Under the pieces are notes generated by a model, which saw only the letters and a program-made list of their open reading frames with translations, was not told the DNA's origin and searched no databases. From positions 62,001 through 126,000 of the forward strand of contig NZ_JPRO01000007.1 of assembly GCF_000737785.1 (NCBI RefSeq): 64,000 bases of DNA. Direction: 5' to 3'. Position 1 is the stretch's first letter; every line of letters starts with the position of its first letter. This document shows, piece after piece, positions 37,292 through 46,100 of this stretch. The position numbers and the translations under genes are program-made. Source of the DNA: Chryseobacterium luteum (GTDB taxonomy: Bacteria; Bacteroidota; Bacteroidia; Flavobacteriales; Weeksellaceae).

Positions 37292-37615
37292 CAAATATTT
37301 TCTAAAGTTCCAGAATTTCCTTTTTTTCAGGTAATTCAGATCGCGTTCATTGGCGTATGCTTCTCTTTCAAATGAAATCCTTTTATAGGCCAGAAAACCG
37401 TCTTTGAGCTTGAAAAACCAGTAATAATATTCGATGACATAAAAAATATAGAAGAAGATAACGAGCATTTCAAGCTGCTGTCTCAAATGGATTTTTTCGT
37501 GGTTGATAAGTACTTTATTTTCCTTATCTTCGGGTTTCCTAATGAAGATAAAGGGAAAGAGAGCAATGCCGTTAATTTTTAGTTTCTTTAATGGCTTTTG
37601 GCATATAATTATCAT
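37271..37615 (-). CDS. Small M56-like membrane protein with HEKIH motif
   Basis: A 114-residue protein with HEKIHLRQQLEMLV (a possible HEXXH zinc-binding motif) right before a hydrophobic, aromatic helix (VIFFYIFYVIEYYYWF), as in the core of M56 (BlaR1-type) peptidases but much shorter. The C-terminal FEREAYANE also fits a zinc peptidase core (possible third ligand Glu). Its last residues, KIKDKR and the stop, are encoded by the heptamer array. Because 7 is not a multiple of 3, any reading frame that enters the array meets TAA within 21 bp. A TATATTTG box lies at 37621-37628. Confidence 0.72.
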   Translation of the reverse strand: MIIICQKPLKKLKINGIALFPFIFIRKPEDKENKVLINHEKIHLRQQLEMLVIFFYIFYVIEYYYWFFKLKDGFLAYKRISFEREAYANERDLNYLKKRKFWNFRKYLKIKDKR

Positions 37616-37653
37616 ACTAACAAATATAAAGTTTTTTTGACTTAGAGATTTAA

Positions 37654-37839
<186 letters not shown>

Positions 37840-37840
37840 A

Positions 37841-38368
37841 ATGAAAAAATATATTTTTATTTTGTTAGCATCGGCTGCATTAGGCCTTACATCGTGCAGT
37901 CCGTTTCAGGTACGTTCAGATTATGCCGAAACGGCTAATTTTACAACTTACAGAACTTATAAGATTAGAATTGACGATCTGAAACTGAATGACATTGATA
38001 AAGACAGGGTTTTAAACGAGTTATCAAGACAGCTTCAGAGCAAAGGCCTTCAGTCCGGCGAAAATCCTGATCTGATCGTTAATGTAAAAGCGAACCACAA
38101 AAAAGTAACGGACATCAACAACAGCTCTCCGTACGGAATGTGGGGATGGGGCGGTCCTTTCGGATGGGGCGTTGGCATGAGCAGAACATGGACCAGCAAT
38201 TATAATGAAGGCGCACTGATCGTTGACCTGATCGATTCTAAGACAAACAAACTGGTTTGGCAAGGTATCGGAAGTGGAATTTCCGTGGATTCTCCAAAAG
38301 CCAAGCAGAAACAGATTCCTGAGATCATGGCTGAGATCATGAAAAACTATCCTCCTCAGAGAAAATAA
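37841..38368 (+). CDS. DUF4136 family lipoprotein
   Basis: A 175-residue protein with a lipoprotein signal peptide (lipobox GLTSC) and the DUF4136 pattern: the early YAETANFTTYRTYKI, LIVNVKANHKK, a Gly/Trp-rich middle (GMWGWGGPFGWG) and GALIVDLIDSKTNKLVWQGIGSG. It is anchored in the cell envelope; function is unknown. It starts one base after the DUF5522 gene and ends before a strong terminator. Confidence 0.88.
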   Translation: MKKYIFILLASAALGLTSCSPFQVRSDYAETANFTTYRTYKIRIDDLKLNDIDKDRVLNELSRQLQSKGLQSGENPDLIVNVKANHKKVTDINNSSPYGMWGWGGPFGWGVGMSRTWTSNYNEGALIVDLIDSKTNKLVWQGIGSGISVDSPKAKQKQIPEIMAEIMKNYPPQRK

Positions 38369-38393
38369 ATGATTTCAATCAACCATCATATAC

Positions 38394-38425
38394 AACGCCG
38401 GTACAGCTTTTCTGTACCGGCGTTT
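38394..38425. terminator. Intrinsic terminator
   Basis: AACGCCGGTACAG / CTGTACCGGCGTT forms a perfect 13-bp stem with a CTTTT loop and a following T. It lies between two convergent genes, the DUF4136 gene (+) and a membrane protein gene (-), and can serve both. Confidence 0.88.
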
Positions 38426-38453
38426 ATCATTTTAGCAGAGATATATAATCTTT

Positions 38454-38924
38454 CTATTTTACATTATTTAAAAAATAGCCTATTTTATCATTCCTGTTCG
38501 TGACAAATTCTTTTCCGCTTTCATTTATTCTATACACCAGAACTCCCTGATTATAGGTTTCCCATATTTTAAATTGATAAGTTCTCTGTTTTGTATGTAT
38601 GGTAATCCAATATTCTTTCTTTTTTATAGGATGGTTCACCCAGGTAAATTCGTCGGACTTTAATTCCTCAAAAAGCTTATTATATTGTTTGTAGTTAACG
38701 GTTTGATTATTAACAGTTATTCCTGTAACATTTGAAAACATTTCCTGATTATAAGAGTTGTATTCTTTAAGGTCATATCCTACTTTGATAAGATATCCGA
38801 TAAGCAGTATACCATATATTATGAAAGGGAAATAGAAATTCACTTTTTTCTGTCTGGCAACAGCGGAAAGCAGTATTGTTAAAAATATAAAAACGAAAAT
38901 GATCCTGGTATAAATACTTCCCAT
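38454..38924 (-). CDS. Membrane-anchored protein of unknown function, 156 aa
   Basis: A 156-residue protein with two N-terminal helices (about residues 6-21 and 29-46) followed by a soluble domain with aromatic strands (YWITIHTKQRTYQFKIW, GVLVYRI). No family recognised. It is a single gene, convergent with the DUF4136 operon. Confidence 0.65.
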   Translation of the reverse strand: MGSIYTRIIFVFIFLTILLSAVARQKKVNFYFPFIIYGILLIGYLIKVGYDLKEYNSYNQEMFSNVTGITVNNQTVNYKQYNKLFEELKSDEFTWVNHPIKKKEYWITIHTKQRTYQFKIWETYNQGVLVYRINESGKEFVTNRNDKIGYFLNNVK

Positions 38925-39117
38925 AATTTACTTTATTCTTCTGACACAATTTCTACGGTGTAAAGGTAGAGGTTTTAGAAACACGATAAATACTATTAAT
39001 TCTTCTATTCCCATGACCGGATGATATATAAAACGGCATGCTTTACCTATTAAAATTAACAGTAATGTAATTTTTTATTCGCAAAAATATAGTATTCTTA
39101 CAGAAATTTTTATTAGT

Positions 39118-40644
39118 ATGAAAAAAATTATCTTATGTACTGTAATAGCCGGGTTTGCCAATGCCCAGGCTCCTGCAGGATATTACAGTTCAGCAAACGG
39201 GCTGAGTGGCGCCGCGCTGAAAACGGCATTAAGCAGTATTATTTCAAACGGGCATCAGGACAAGGGTTACAGCGGACTTTGGACCGGCTATAAAACGACT
39301 GATATTGATAAGACCTATGAAAATGACGGTTCGATTATGGATATTTACTCGGAAAAGCCTTCGGGAACAGACCCTTACAAATACACTCCGGGGACGAATC
39401 AGTGTGGCACCTATTCCGTAGAAGGAAACTGCTACAACCGGGAGCATATTGTGCCTCAAAGTTTATTCAATGAATCTGCACCGATGGTTTCGGATATCCA
39501 TTTCATCAGGGCTACCGACGGCAAGGTGAACGGGATGAGAAGCAATTATCCTTTCGGAAAGGTAGGATCGGCAACATTTACTTCTCAAAACGGCTCCAAG
39601 CTGGGCAGCTCTTCTTCTTCAGGCTATGCGGGAACGGTTTTTGAACCTATTGACGAGTTTAAAGGTGATGTGGCAAGAATGATTTTTTATTTTGTGACAC
39701 GTTACCAAAGTAAGCTTTCTTCTTTTTCTTCGGGTAATATGCTGGGGAGTTCAACATTTCCGGGATTACAGACCTGGGAGCTGAATGTTCTTCTGGCATG
39801 GCACAATCAGGATCCTGTTTCGCAAACTGAGATCAACCGGAATAATGCTTCTTACACTTACCAGGGGAATAGAAATCCGTTTATAGACAATCCTAATTAT
39901 GTAAGCCAGATCTGGGGATCATCAGGTCCGGGAACCACGGATCCGGGAACGCCTAACCCGGGCACAGGCTGCGTGAATGAAACTTTCGAGACTATTCCTG
40001 CTGCCAATGCTTCTTATACAACCAGAACCTGGACATCAAGCGGTATTTCATGGACTGCTACAGACTCGAGGACCGATCAGACCATCAACAGCAAAGCGAT
40101 TACGGTGAGAAACGGTTCTTTAACTTCGGGAAGCTCAGCCAATGGTATCGGATCATTAACTGTAACTACACAGCTTAAGTTTTCGGGAAGCAACGGAACT
40201 TTTGATGTGAAGGTAAACGGAACAACGGTAGGAACGGTACCTTACGGCACCACCGCTGCAACTACAACGATCAGCAATATCAATATTTCAGGAAATGTTA
40301 CAGTAAGTCTTGTCAACACCTCATCGGGCAACAGAGTGGCTGTTGATGATCTTAAATGGACGTGCTATTCGGGAACATCCAAGCAGGCTCAAAGAATATC
40401 GGCTGATGAGAATACGGTTCAGGAACTTCAGGTATATCCTAACCCGATCTCCGGGCAGGAAATCTTTGTAAAAGGTGATACCCGGAATATTAAAAAAGCA
40501 GAGATTTATAATCTTCAGGGGAAGACCCTTGAGACGATCAACAGCCCTTTTAAAAATGGAAATTCCATTAAGATCAAAAATCTTGAGCAGGGAATTTATA
40601 TTTTGAAGCTTGATCAGTCTAGTTTGAAGTTTATTGTGAAATAA
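39118..40644 (+). CDS. Secreted endonuclease I family protein with T9SS sorting domain
   Basis: A 508-residue protein with a signal peptide and an endonuclease I (EndA/NucM) domain at about residues 20-270. The active-site region reads CYNREHIVPQSLF with the general-base His, then DIHFIRATDGKVNGMRSNYPFG. A Gly/Pro/Thr linker (GPGTTDPGTPNPGTG) and a jelly-roll-like domain (about 285-420) follow. The last 75 residues are a type A T9SS sorting domain (LQVYPNPISGQEIFVKG, NLEQGIYILKL), so the nuclease is exported across the outer membrane by the type IX system. It would degrade extracellular DNA for nutrients or biofilm control. A terminator follows. Confidence 0.93.
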   Translation: MKKIILCTVIAGFANAQAPAGYYSSANGLSGAALKTALSSIISNGHQDKGYSGLWTGYKTTDIDKTYENDGSIMDIYSEKPSGTDPYKYTPGTNQCGTYSVEGNCYNREHIVPQSLFNESAPMVSDIHFIRATDGKVNGMRSNYPFGKVGSATFTSQNGSKLGSSSSSGYAGTVFEPIDEFKGDVARMIFYFVTRYQSKLSSFSSGNMLGSSTFPGLQTWELNVLLAWHNQDPVSQTEINRNNASYTYQGNRNPFIDNPNYVSQIWGSSGPGTTDPGTPNPGTGCVNETFETIPAANASYTTRTWTSSGISWTATDSRTDQTINSKAITVRNGSLTSGSSANGIGSLTVTTQLKFSGSNGTFDVKVNGTTVGTVPYGTTAATTTISNINISGNVTVSLVNTSSGNRVAVDDLKWTCYSGTSKQAQRISADENTVQELQVYPNPISGQEIFVKGDTRNIKKAEIYNLQGKTLETINSPFKNGNSIKIKNLEQGIYILKLDQSSLKFIVK

Positions 40645-40665
40645 TCTGTTGACTAAAAATAACAT

Positions 40666-40700
40666 AGCCGATTCAATATTCTTGAACCGGCTTTTTTTTA
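40666..40700 (+). terminator. Intrinsic terminator of the nuclease gene
   Basis: AGCCGATTCAA / TTGAACCGGCT (one mismatch) with a TATTC loop and eight Ts, 21 bp after the nuclease stop codon. Confidence 0.85.
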
Positions 40701-40719
40701 CTTAAAAATAATGTTTCTC

Positions 40720-41373
40720 TTATTTCATGTACTGATACCACGGAGATCCCTGTGGAGTAGGATATTTTAATCCGAAGACCACATCGTTTCTGTAGGCATC
40801 TTTGGTTACGGTCACATATTTATTTCTGATTCTTCCATCGTTCTCAATCGAAATACTCAGGATGGAATAGTTTTTCCCATCGTCCCAGAAAAAAGATGTA
40901 GGATAGGTAAAAGAGTTTTTCTCATCCTGGTTCCATGACACTTTATCAGGTGCCACTTTCTTAAGCTTTTCAAAAATCTGTTTTACTATTTTAGCATCTA
41001 CAGTTGCTTTATCTGTCACGGTAGCAGTAGGGTTTCCATGTTTTCCTGTAATTTTTTCAACAAATTCCAGAGAGCTTTTTTCAGCAGCGTTGGTATCGAG
41101 TGCCCCTACTTTTCCTTTGTATACGGTAATTCTTGTCCCCATTGTATTGTCCAGAGGAATTCCTCCATAGGTCAAACCTTTATTTTCATCTGCATAATAT
41201 TGAACGACATCTGGTTTGCTGCCTTTTTCTTTTAGAAATACATCTTTATTTTCAAAATCATACTTCGTTGCCTCTTCGCCCAAAGAGACGGATGAAAGAT
41301 CAAATGATTTATTTCCGCAGCAGATATTAATCAATACCACGAAAATCAATATCAGGAATTTTCCTTTTTTCAT
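40720..41373 (-). CDS. Lipoprotein of unknown function (last gene of the T6SS-linked block)
   Basis: A 217-residue protein with a lipoprotein signal peptide (lipobox INICC). The mature part has strands and charged helices (YDFENKDVFLKEKGSKPDVVQYYADENKG, DAAEKSSLEFVEKITGKHG-like region) with no family that I recognise. It is the last gene of the minus-strand block that includes TssD and VgrG, 71 bp after the DUF3592 gene. By position it could be an immunity protein for an envelope-acting effector (inference only). Confidence 0.65.
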   Translation of the reverse strand: MKKGKFLILIFVVLINICCGNKSFDLSSVSLGEEATKYDFENKDVFLKEKGSKPDVVQYYADENKGLTYGGIPLDNTMGTRITVYKGKVGALDTNAAEKSSLEFVEKITGKHGNPTATVTDKATVDAKIVKQIFEKLKKVAPDKVSWNQDEKNSFTYPTSFFWDDGKNYSILSISIENDGRIRNKYVTVTKDAYRNDVVFGLKYPTPQGSPWYQYMK

Positions 41374-41444
41374 AATAGTTTATATTTTGATTTATTAATG
41401 TCATTCCCCCTTTTCTTCCTTTGCGAAAACAGGTTAAAGTATTT

Positions 41445-42098
41445 TTATTGTTTTAAATAGATAAATACGATACAGAATACGTTGATCAAAATGATTACCA
41501 GCCCTGCTTTCAAAGACCATCTTAGTCTTTCTTTCATGCTATCCGATGTACCGTAAGTAGCAAGCAGTGCCGCAAAAAATGCAGCAACCCCAGTAAAGAC
41601 ACCTCCAGCGGCCAGCATTACCCAATCCAGTTCCACAGCATTGGTACTGTTCTGATTTTCAGCATCTGTAATTTTTACTTTTTCACCCAAAACCGGTGGA
41701 TTATTACTGGTGATGTCCAGTGTTTTTACAATTTTTTTGCCATTGGCATCAGTGTATTCCACTCTCGGAAAAAAGATGACTCTGTCGCTGTATGAAGAAT
41801 TTGAAAAGTTTTTACCTTTTGTGATTTCTTTTTTATAACCCACCACGGTTGCGGTATATTGGGGTTCATCGAAAGTTCTGTAGGCTTTCTCCCAAAAAAA
41901 TGAGTAGGATAAAATAAACGTTAATGCATTAATGGAAATCATTATTAACGAAACAAAAAACAAGAGAAAAGCCTTCTCAAGAAAACCTCCTGTCTTTCCG
42001 AAATTCTGTTTTTTATCCGAAATTTTTGAAAAAATCCTGTATCCTAAGAATACAGAAAACAGAACAACCACAGCTACAAAACCTCCAAAAAAAGTCAT
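41445..42098 (-). CDS. DUF3592 family membrane protein
   Basis: A 217-residue protein with four hydrophobic segments: FGGFVAVVVLFSVFLGY at the start, LLFFVSLIMISINALTFIL, and two near the C-terminus. Between them is a DUF3592 domain (YTATVVGYKKE, FPRVEYTDANGKKI, PVLGEKVKI), a fold exposed outside the membrane. Function is unknown. Encoded 12 bp after the 271-residue partner of the OmpA-domain protein, it is a plausible membrane immunity protein against a pore-forming or envelope effector; this is inference. Confidence 0.75.
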   Translation of the reverse strand: MTFFGGFVAVVVLFSVFLGYRIFSKISDKKQNFGKTGGFLEKAFLLFFVSLIMISINALTFILSYSFFWEKAYRTFDEPQYTATVVGYKKEITKGKNFSNSSYSDRVIFFPRVEYTDANGKKIVKTLDITSNNPPVLGEKVKITDAENQNSTNAVELDWVMLAAGGVFTGVAAFFAALLATYGTSDSMKERLRWSLKAGLVIILINVFCIVFIYLKQ

Positions 42099-42110
42099 TA
42101 TCCCGATATT

Positions 42111-42926
42111 TTAAATAATACTAAATCCTTTTTCTTTTGTTCTCATGTGAAGTTTGATTTCCATTTCAATATTGCCCTGCTTTTCAAGATCGGGGCTTTT
42201 GAACTGAAGTGGCTGAGACCCGTCTTTTCTCATGAGTCTTACCAATTTACCATAGCCCATGATTTCAAGGTGCAAATCAGCCTCATTAAGTTCCTCAACA
42301 GCTAAATTTTGGCCAAACAACTGACCTGCACTGTCTAAAAACCTTTTTTTCCGGTCTTCGGAATAATATAAAGCCTGCTCCTGAAGCTGCATTTTGTCAT
42401 GAGACATTTCCAGGTACTTTCCGGCATTATGCTCAACCAATACTGCATGTATCTGTTTATAATATTTGAAAACATCACTGAAGAGATCTTCTTTTTTCAC
42501 ATCTTTAAAATCTACCGAATGTTGCCAACCGTCCAGTACAAAAGGAAGTTCCACTTCTATTTCGCTGGCCACATTAAACGTGGGATGCTGAACATTCTCT
42601 GTTAGTCCGTCCCATGGGGATTCCATTTTAGGACGGAATTCAGCGCGGGATGCCTTCCAGTTATCAAAATCTGCACAAAAGAAATCTACCGATAAGGTAT
42701 CATCTTCATCCAAAACATTTTTTCCCAAACGCGGATACATTTTTCCAACTACCTGATATTTCCCGCTCTGAAGCAGCGCCTGATTGATCATGGTATCTCC
42801 TCCGAATCCGCCTTCTTTGGTCTCATCTCCGTACCAGTCTATGACAGGAACATCATTCACATAAATGGTTCCCGAACAATACATTCTGGGATAAACGGAA
42901 TATAATGGTTTTTTTAAATTATGCAT
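42111..42926 (-). CDS. Cytoplasmic protein of unknown function, partner of the OmpA-domain protein
   Basis: A 271-residue protein without signal peptide or membrane helix. The N-terminal 100 residues are strand-rich (YCSGTIYVNDVPVIDWYGD, GGFGGDTMINQALLQSG) and the rest includes a helical part (KYYKQIHAVLVEHNAGKYLEM). No family recognised. It starts 8 bp after the stop of the 887-residue gene, so the two proteins are made together. It could be an adaptor that loads the large protein or a cognate immunity factor. Confidence 0.65.
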   Translation of the reverse strand: MHNLKKPLYSVYPRMYCSGTIYVNDVPVIDWYGDETKEGGFGGDTMINQALLQSGKYQVVGKMYPRLGKNVLDEDDTLSVDFFCADFDNWKASRAEFRPKMESPWDGLTENVQHPTFNVASEIEVELPFVLDGWQHSVDFKDVKKEDLFSDVFKYYKQIHAVLVEHNAGKYLEMSHDKMQLQEQALYYSEDRKKRFLDSAGQLFGQNLAVEELNEADLHLEIMGYGKLVRLMRKDGSQPLQFKSPDLEKQGNIEMEIKLHMRTKEKGFSII

Positions 42927-42934
42927 ACCTGAGT

Positions 42935-45598
42935 TTAAGTTAAATATTTTTTATTCATATAGTAAGTTTCTTCTTTCATCACCTTTTCTTCTACTTTGAA
43001 ATTACTTTTCCACCAGCCTACTTCACCTTCTATCTCTACAGAAAGAACGACTCCTGAAAATTTCAGAACAGGCTGGATAAATAATCCTTCCGTATCAGAA
43101 TCCAGCACAATATCACCTCCAAAATAGGAATCTGCCTTGGCTGCCGCTTTAAAGGTAACAATGGGTTTTGCTTTGGTTCCTTTTACCGTTCCCACTTCAA
43201 TACTGATACTGAGTTCTATGGTAGCACCCATTTTCCCTCCGATCGTGGTTTTCCCCTGCATATTGATCCCGTTAATACTGTCAATTTTCAGGGCATCCAC
43301 CATGATTTCCAGCTCGCCATAGAATGTCGCTGTAAAGGTAACCGAAGCGCCCAGTTTTTCCAGTCCGCCTCTGAATTTATTGATAATTTTCGCTGCGGCA
43401 GGGTTCCCGGTGGCTCCGTAAGAAGCTGCAGCAATGGCTGCACCGATGATATCAATAACGACTTCTGCGCCTATCAGGGGTTTGAAACCGAAACCGACTT
43501 CACCGATGACGCTCAAAGCAGCTCTCTCATTGACTCTTTCCAGATACCACTTCCCTACAACGGTAAATTTAGGATACCTGAGATTGAAACCAACGGGAAT
43601 AGCGGTTTCTTTTGCAGCACTCTGAGCATAGTTGATGGCATTCTGAACGATATCTACAGCGGTAGCGATCATTCTGGCGACCACCTCTATTTTATCTGCA
43701 AACTCGTTGGTAAAGCTTCTTTTTTCCCGGCCGGCATCCCATTCTGCGGATAATCCTACACCTACATTGATCGGAACTTTTCCGTCTTTATTCAACAGCA
43801 TTCTTTTGTAACCTGCCTGTCTGGATTTTTCCTGATGCTTGGCATATATATTCCCCGGCGGCATATTGGAGGCTTTATAATTGGAAACATTCACCTGAAA
43901 TTCCAGTGCAAGTTCCCATTTAATATCCGGATAGGCTTTAATTAAAACCGTTACTCTTTTATCATTACTGAAATATCTGCAACTGTGAATGTTCATATGG
44001 AACTTATTCGGATTGGTTGCTATAGGCCAGATATACTGTATGGGAGCAGCATTGAACCTTGACATATTCGAGTAGACTTTATAATTAAAAGACGAAGGGG
44101 CAAAAGTCTGTTTGGCATCTCCTTTATCTACCGCCTGGCCTACGTCGGTCATCAGGATCTGCTTTTTATGCTTGTTTTTACTTCCATGGTAGCATTCATT
44201 GGTATCAAATCCGGAGATATCAATCGTAAGGTCTTTTTTCGTTGACTCAGTCGGAGCTACTACTTCATAATTAATGGTTTGGGCATCATGAGCATTGAAT
44301 ACAAAAGAAATATCTACTCTTCGGTTACTCTCGTAATCCTTTTCATTTTTGAACCGGATATTATCCTTCCCCATTTTATCGTCTGTAGGATCTACTTCTC
44401 CTTTCCCAACGGAAATGATTCTGCTTGTATCAAGACCTCCGTCTGCAAAAAATTTCTTTACAACATCGGCTCTTCTCTGGGACAGTCCTTTATTGTAATT
44501 CTGTTTTCCGATCACGCAGGCATAACCGCTCAGATTCATAGTTGAATCTTTGTGTTCCAGAAGAAACTTGAGTATATTATTGAGGATGGCTACCCCATTT
44601 TTGTCTATTACCGTAGAGTCAAATTTATAATAAATTGTTCTCTCGATACGTTCCTGAAGGGCTGCAGACTGTATTTTTCTAATTCCTTTACCATTATCAA
44701 AAACAGTTACCGTCGTGTTACTGGCTTTTCCGTCTTTTACTTCGCTTTCGGTGATCTTGATCATTTCAAAGCGACACGGTTCCTGACGGACGGAATTTAC
44801 ATCCGGCTTATATACTTTTGTTGGAGTCTGATTCTTGCTGACATTGGCATTGGTAGTGACCACTTTATTTTTTACATTCAGATAGATAGCGTGAAGATCA
44901 TCACCCAGATTATCTTTGATGTACTGTTTGGAAGCAGTGTCTTTTACTTTGATATAAAATTCTTCTACATTCTGGATGTTATCTACATGAGCCATCCATG
45001 AGTAGGTATTTTCTATTTTTAAATTGACCTCCCCGTCTATTACCTGAACATTATTGTAGACATGAACCAGCTTATCTTTTTTTGCGGTCTGCTGATTCCA
45101 AAGTTCTATCGTTACAGTATTTCCGTTAAGGCCCTCCGTCATCAGATTAAGATAAACAACATGGCCGTAAGAAATGAAATTTATCTTATTCTGGTTTTTG
45201 ATACTGGTTTTACTTCCTCTTTGAGTCGTCCATTTGCTGGTAACAATTTTAGGATCACACCAGCCTTTTACATAGAGTCCTGTATTGTTTTTAGGGTCTC
45301 TTTTTCCGGACAGACTTGCTTCAATATAATAATGATAGCTTCCGCAAAACTGTTTGGAGATCAGGAATTTGTAGCCGCCTTTTGAGGGCGCCTGATTGAT
45401 GATGATTTTCCGGTTATTGGTCTGCCGCATCCAAATAATTTCTTTCTTTTTATCTTCGGCAGTAGTTCCGGGCAGCCATTCTTCAACGCCAAAATAAACC
45501 CACTGATCAGGTTTTAGCGTTACTCTCTGGCCTTTCACCGACATATCGGGATAGTAAAGTCCTTTTGTAACATGTATTTTTTTTACACCTTTAGCCAT
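42935..45598 (-). CDS. Large protein with internal OmpA domain, candidate T6SS effector
   Basis: An 887-residue protein without a signal peptide. Residues 1-320 are strand-rich and unrecognised. Residues about 322-434 form an OmpA-like peptidoglycan-binding domain (YYKFDSTVIDKNG, LSGYA, LSQRRADVVKKFF, ESNRRVDISF). After about residue 610 comes a Gly/Ala/Val-rich region with a hydrophobic stretch at 710-727 (AEVVIDIIGAAIAAASYG) and amphipathic strands up to the end. It follows the DUF4280 PAAR-like gene by 11 bp. A protein that binds peptidoglycan, has no export signal and is encoded after a PAAR-like protein fits a T6SS cargo that acts on the target envelope, perhaps as a pore former. This is inferred from layout, not homology. 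Confidence 0.7.
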   Translation of the reverse strand: MAKGVKKIHVTKGLYYPDMSVKGQRVTLKPDQWVYFGVEEWLPGTTAEDKKKEIIWMRQTNNRKIIINQAPSKGGYKFLISKQFCGSYHYYIEASLSGKRDPKNNTGLYVKGWCDPKIVTSKWTTQRGSKTSIKNQNKINFISYGHVVYLNLMTEGLNGNTVTIELWNQQTAKKDKLVHVYNNVQVIDGEVNLKIENTYSWMAHVDNIQNVEEFYIKVKDTASKQYIKDNLGDDLHAIYLNVKNKVVTTNANVSKNQTPTKVYKPDVNSVRQEPCRFEMIKITESEVKDGKASNTTVTVFDNGKGIRKIQSAALQERIERTIYYKFDSTVIDKNGVAILNNILKFLLEHKDSTMNLSGYACVIGKQNYNKGLSQRRADVVKKFFADGGLDTSRIISVGKGEVDPTDDKMGKDNIRFKNEKDYESNRRVDISFVFNAHDAQTINYEVVAPTESTKKDLTIDISGFDTNECYHGSKNKHKKQILMTDVGQAVDKGDAKQTFAPSSFNYKVYSNMSRFNAAPIQYIWPIATNPNKFHMNIHSCRYFSNDKRVTVLIKAYPDIKWELALEFQVNVSNYKASNMPPGNIYAKHQEKSRQAGYKRMLLNKDGKVPINVGVGLSAEWDAGREKRSFTNEFADKIEVVARMIATAVDIVQNAINYAQSAAKETAIPVGFNLRYPKFTVVGKWYLERVNERAALSVIGEVGFGFKPLIGAEVVIDIIGAAIAAASYGATGNPAAAKIINKFRGGLEKLGASVTFTATFYGELEIMVDALKIDSINGINMQGKTTIGGKMGATIELSISIEVGTVKGTKAKPIVTFKAAAKADSYFGGDIVLDSDTEGLFIQPVLKFSGVVLSVEIEGEVGWWKSNFKVEEKVMKEETYYMNKKYLT

Positions 45599-45609
45599 TT
45601 CTCTGTCGT

Positions 45610-46098
45610 TTAGATTACACCATCCTGCCCGCCGTAGGTAGGCTGTTCATTATACATTTCTTCTGAATCCACCAATGGATTGATCTGCTGCTGTACATCC
45701 TTATCCGCATTTTTAAAATTCTGCGGGCTGCCTTCTGTCCTCTGTCCGTGGTCTATGATTTCAATACACGGCGTTCCTGCAATGGCACAGATGGCTTTAC
45801 TGGTTTCAACGATAATATAGCCACCGTTATTAAGCTGTACTTTTTCATAGAAATCTTTCCATTCAGTAACCATTATTTTGCATGGTGGTGGCGGAACTCC
45901 CATTTTGATACAGTTACCGAATGTATTTTTCTCGAATGTTGCCGCTCCTATTTCTTTCGTGGTGACGATCAGTTTTTTGGAGGCGTTTTTATCATTCGCG
46001 TATTCTTTCTGGTGTGAGAGCACTTTGAGTTTGTCCGGAAGCTGTCCGAACTGGCATTTGCACATAGCACCCTGTACTACAATATGTTTTTCTGCCAT
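45610..46098 (-). CDS. DUF4280 PAAR-like protein
   Basis: A 162-residue protein with the DUF4280 pattern: IVVQGAMCKCQFGQLP at the start, FGNCIKMGVPPPPCKIMVTEW in the middle and ICAIAGTPCIEIIDHGQ near the end, with pairs of cysteines. DUF4280 proteins are treated as PAAR-like tips that cap the VgrG spike and attach effectors. The extension of about 40 residues after the core is hydrophilic. It is encoded directly before the OmpA-domain protein and after the LysM and exported proteins, which supports its role in the same delivery complex. Confidence 0.85.
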   Translation of the reverse strand: MAEKHIVVQGAMCKCQFGQLPDKLKVLSHQKEYANDKNASKKLIVTTKEIGAATFEKNTFGNCIKMGVPPPPCKIMVTEWKDFYEKVQLNNGGYIIVETSKAICAIAGTPCIEIIDHGQRTEGSPQNFKNADKDVQQQINPLVDSEEMYNEQPTYGGQDGVI

Positions 46099-46100
46099 GG

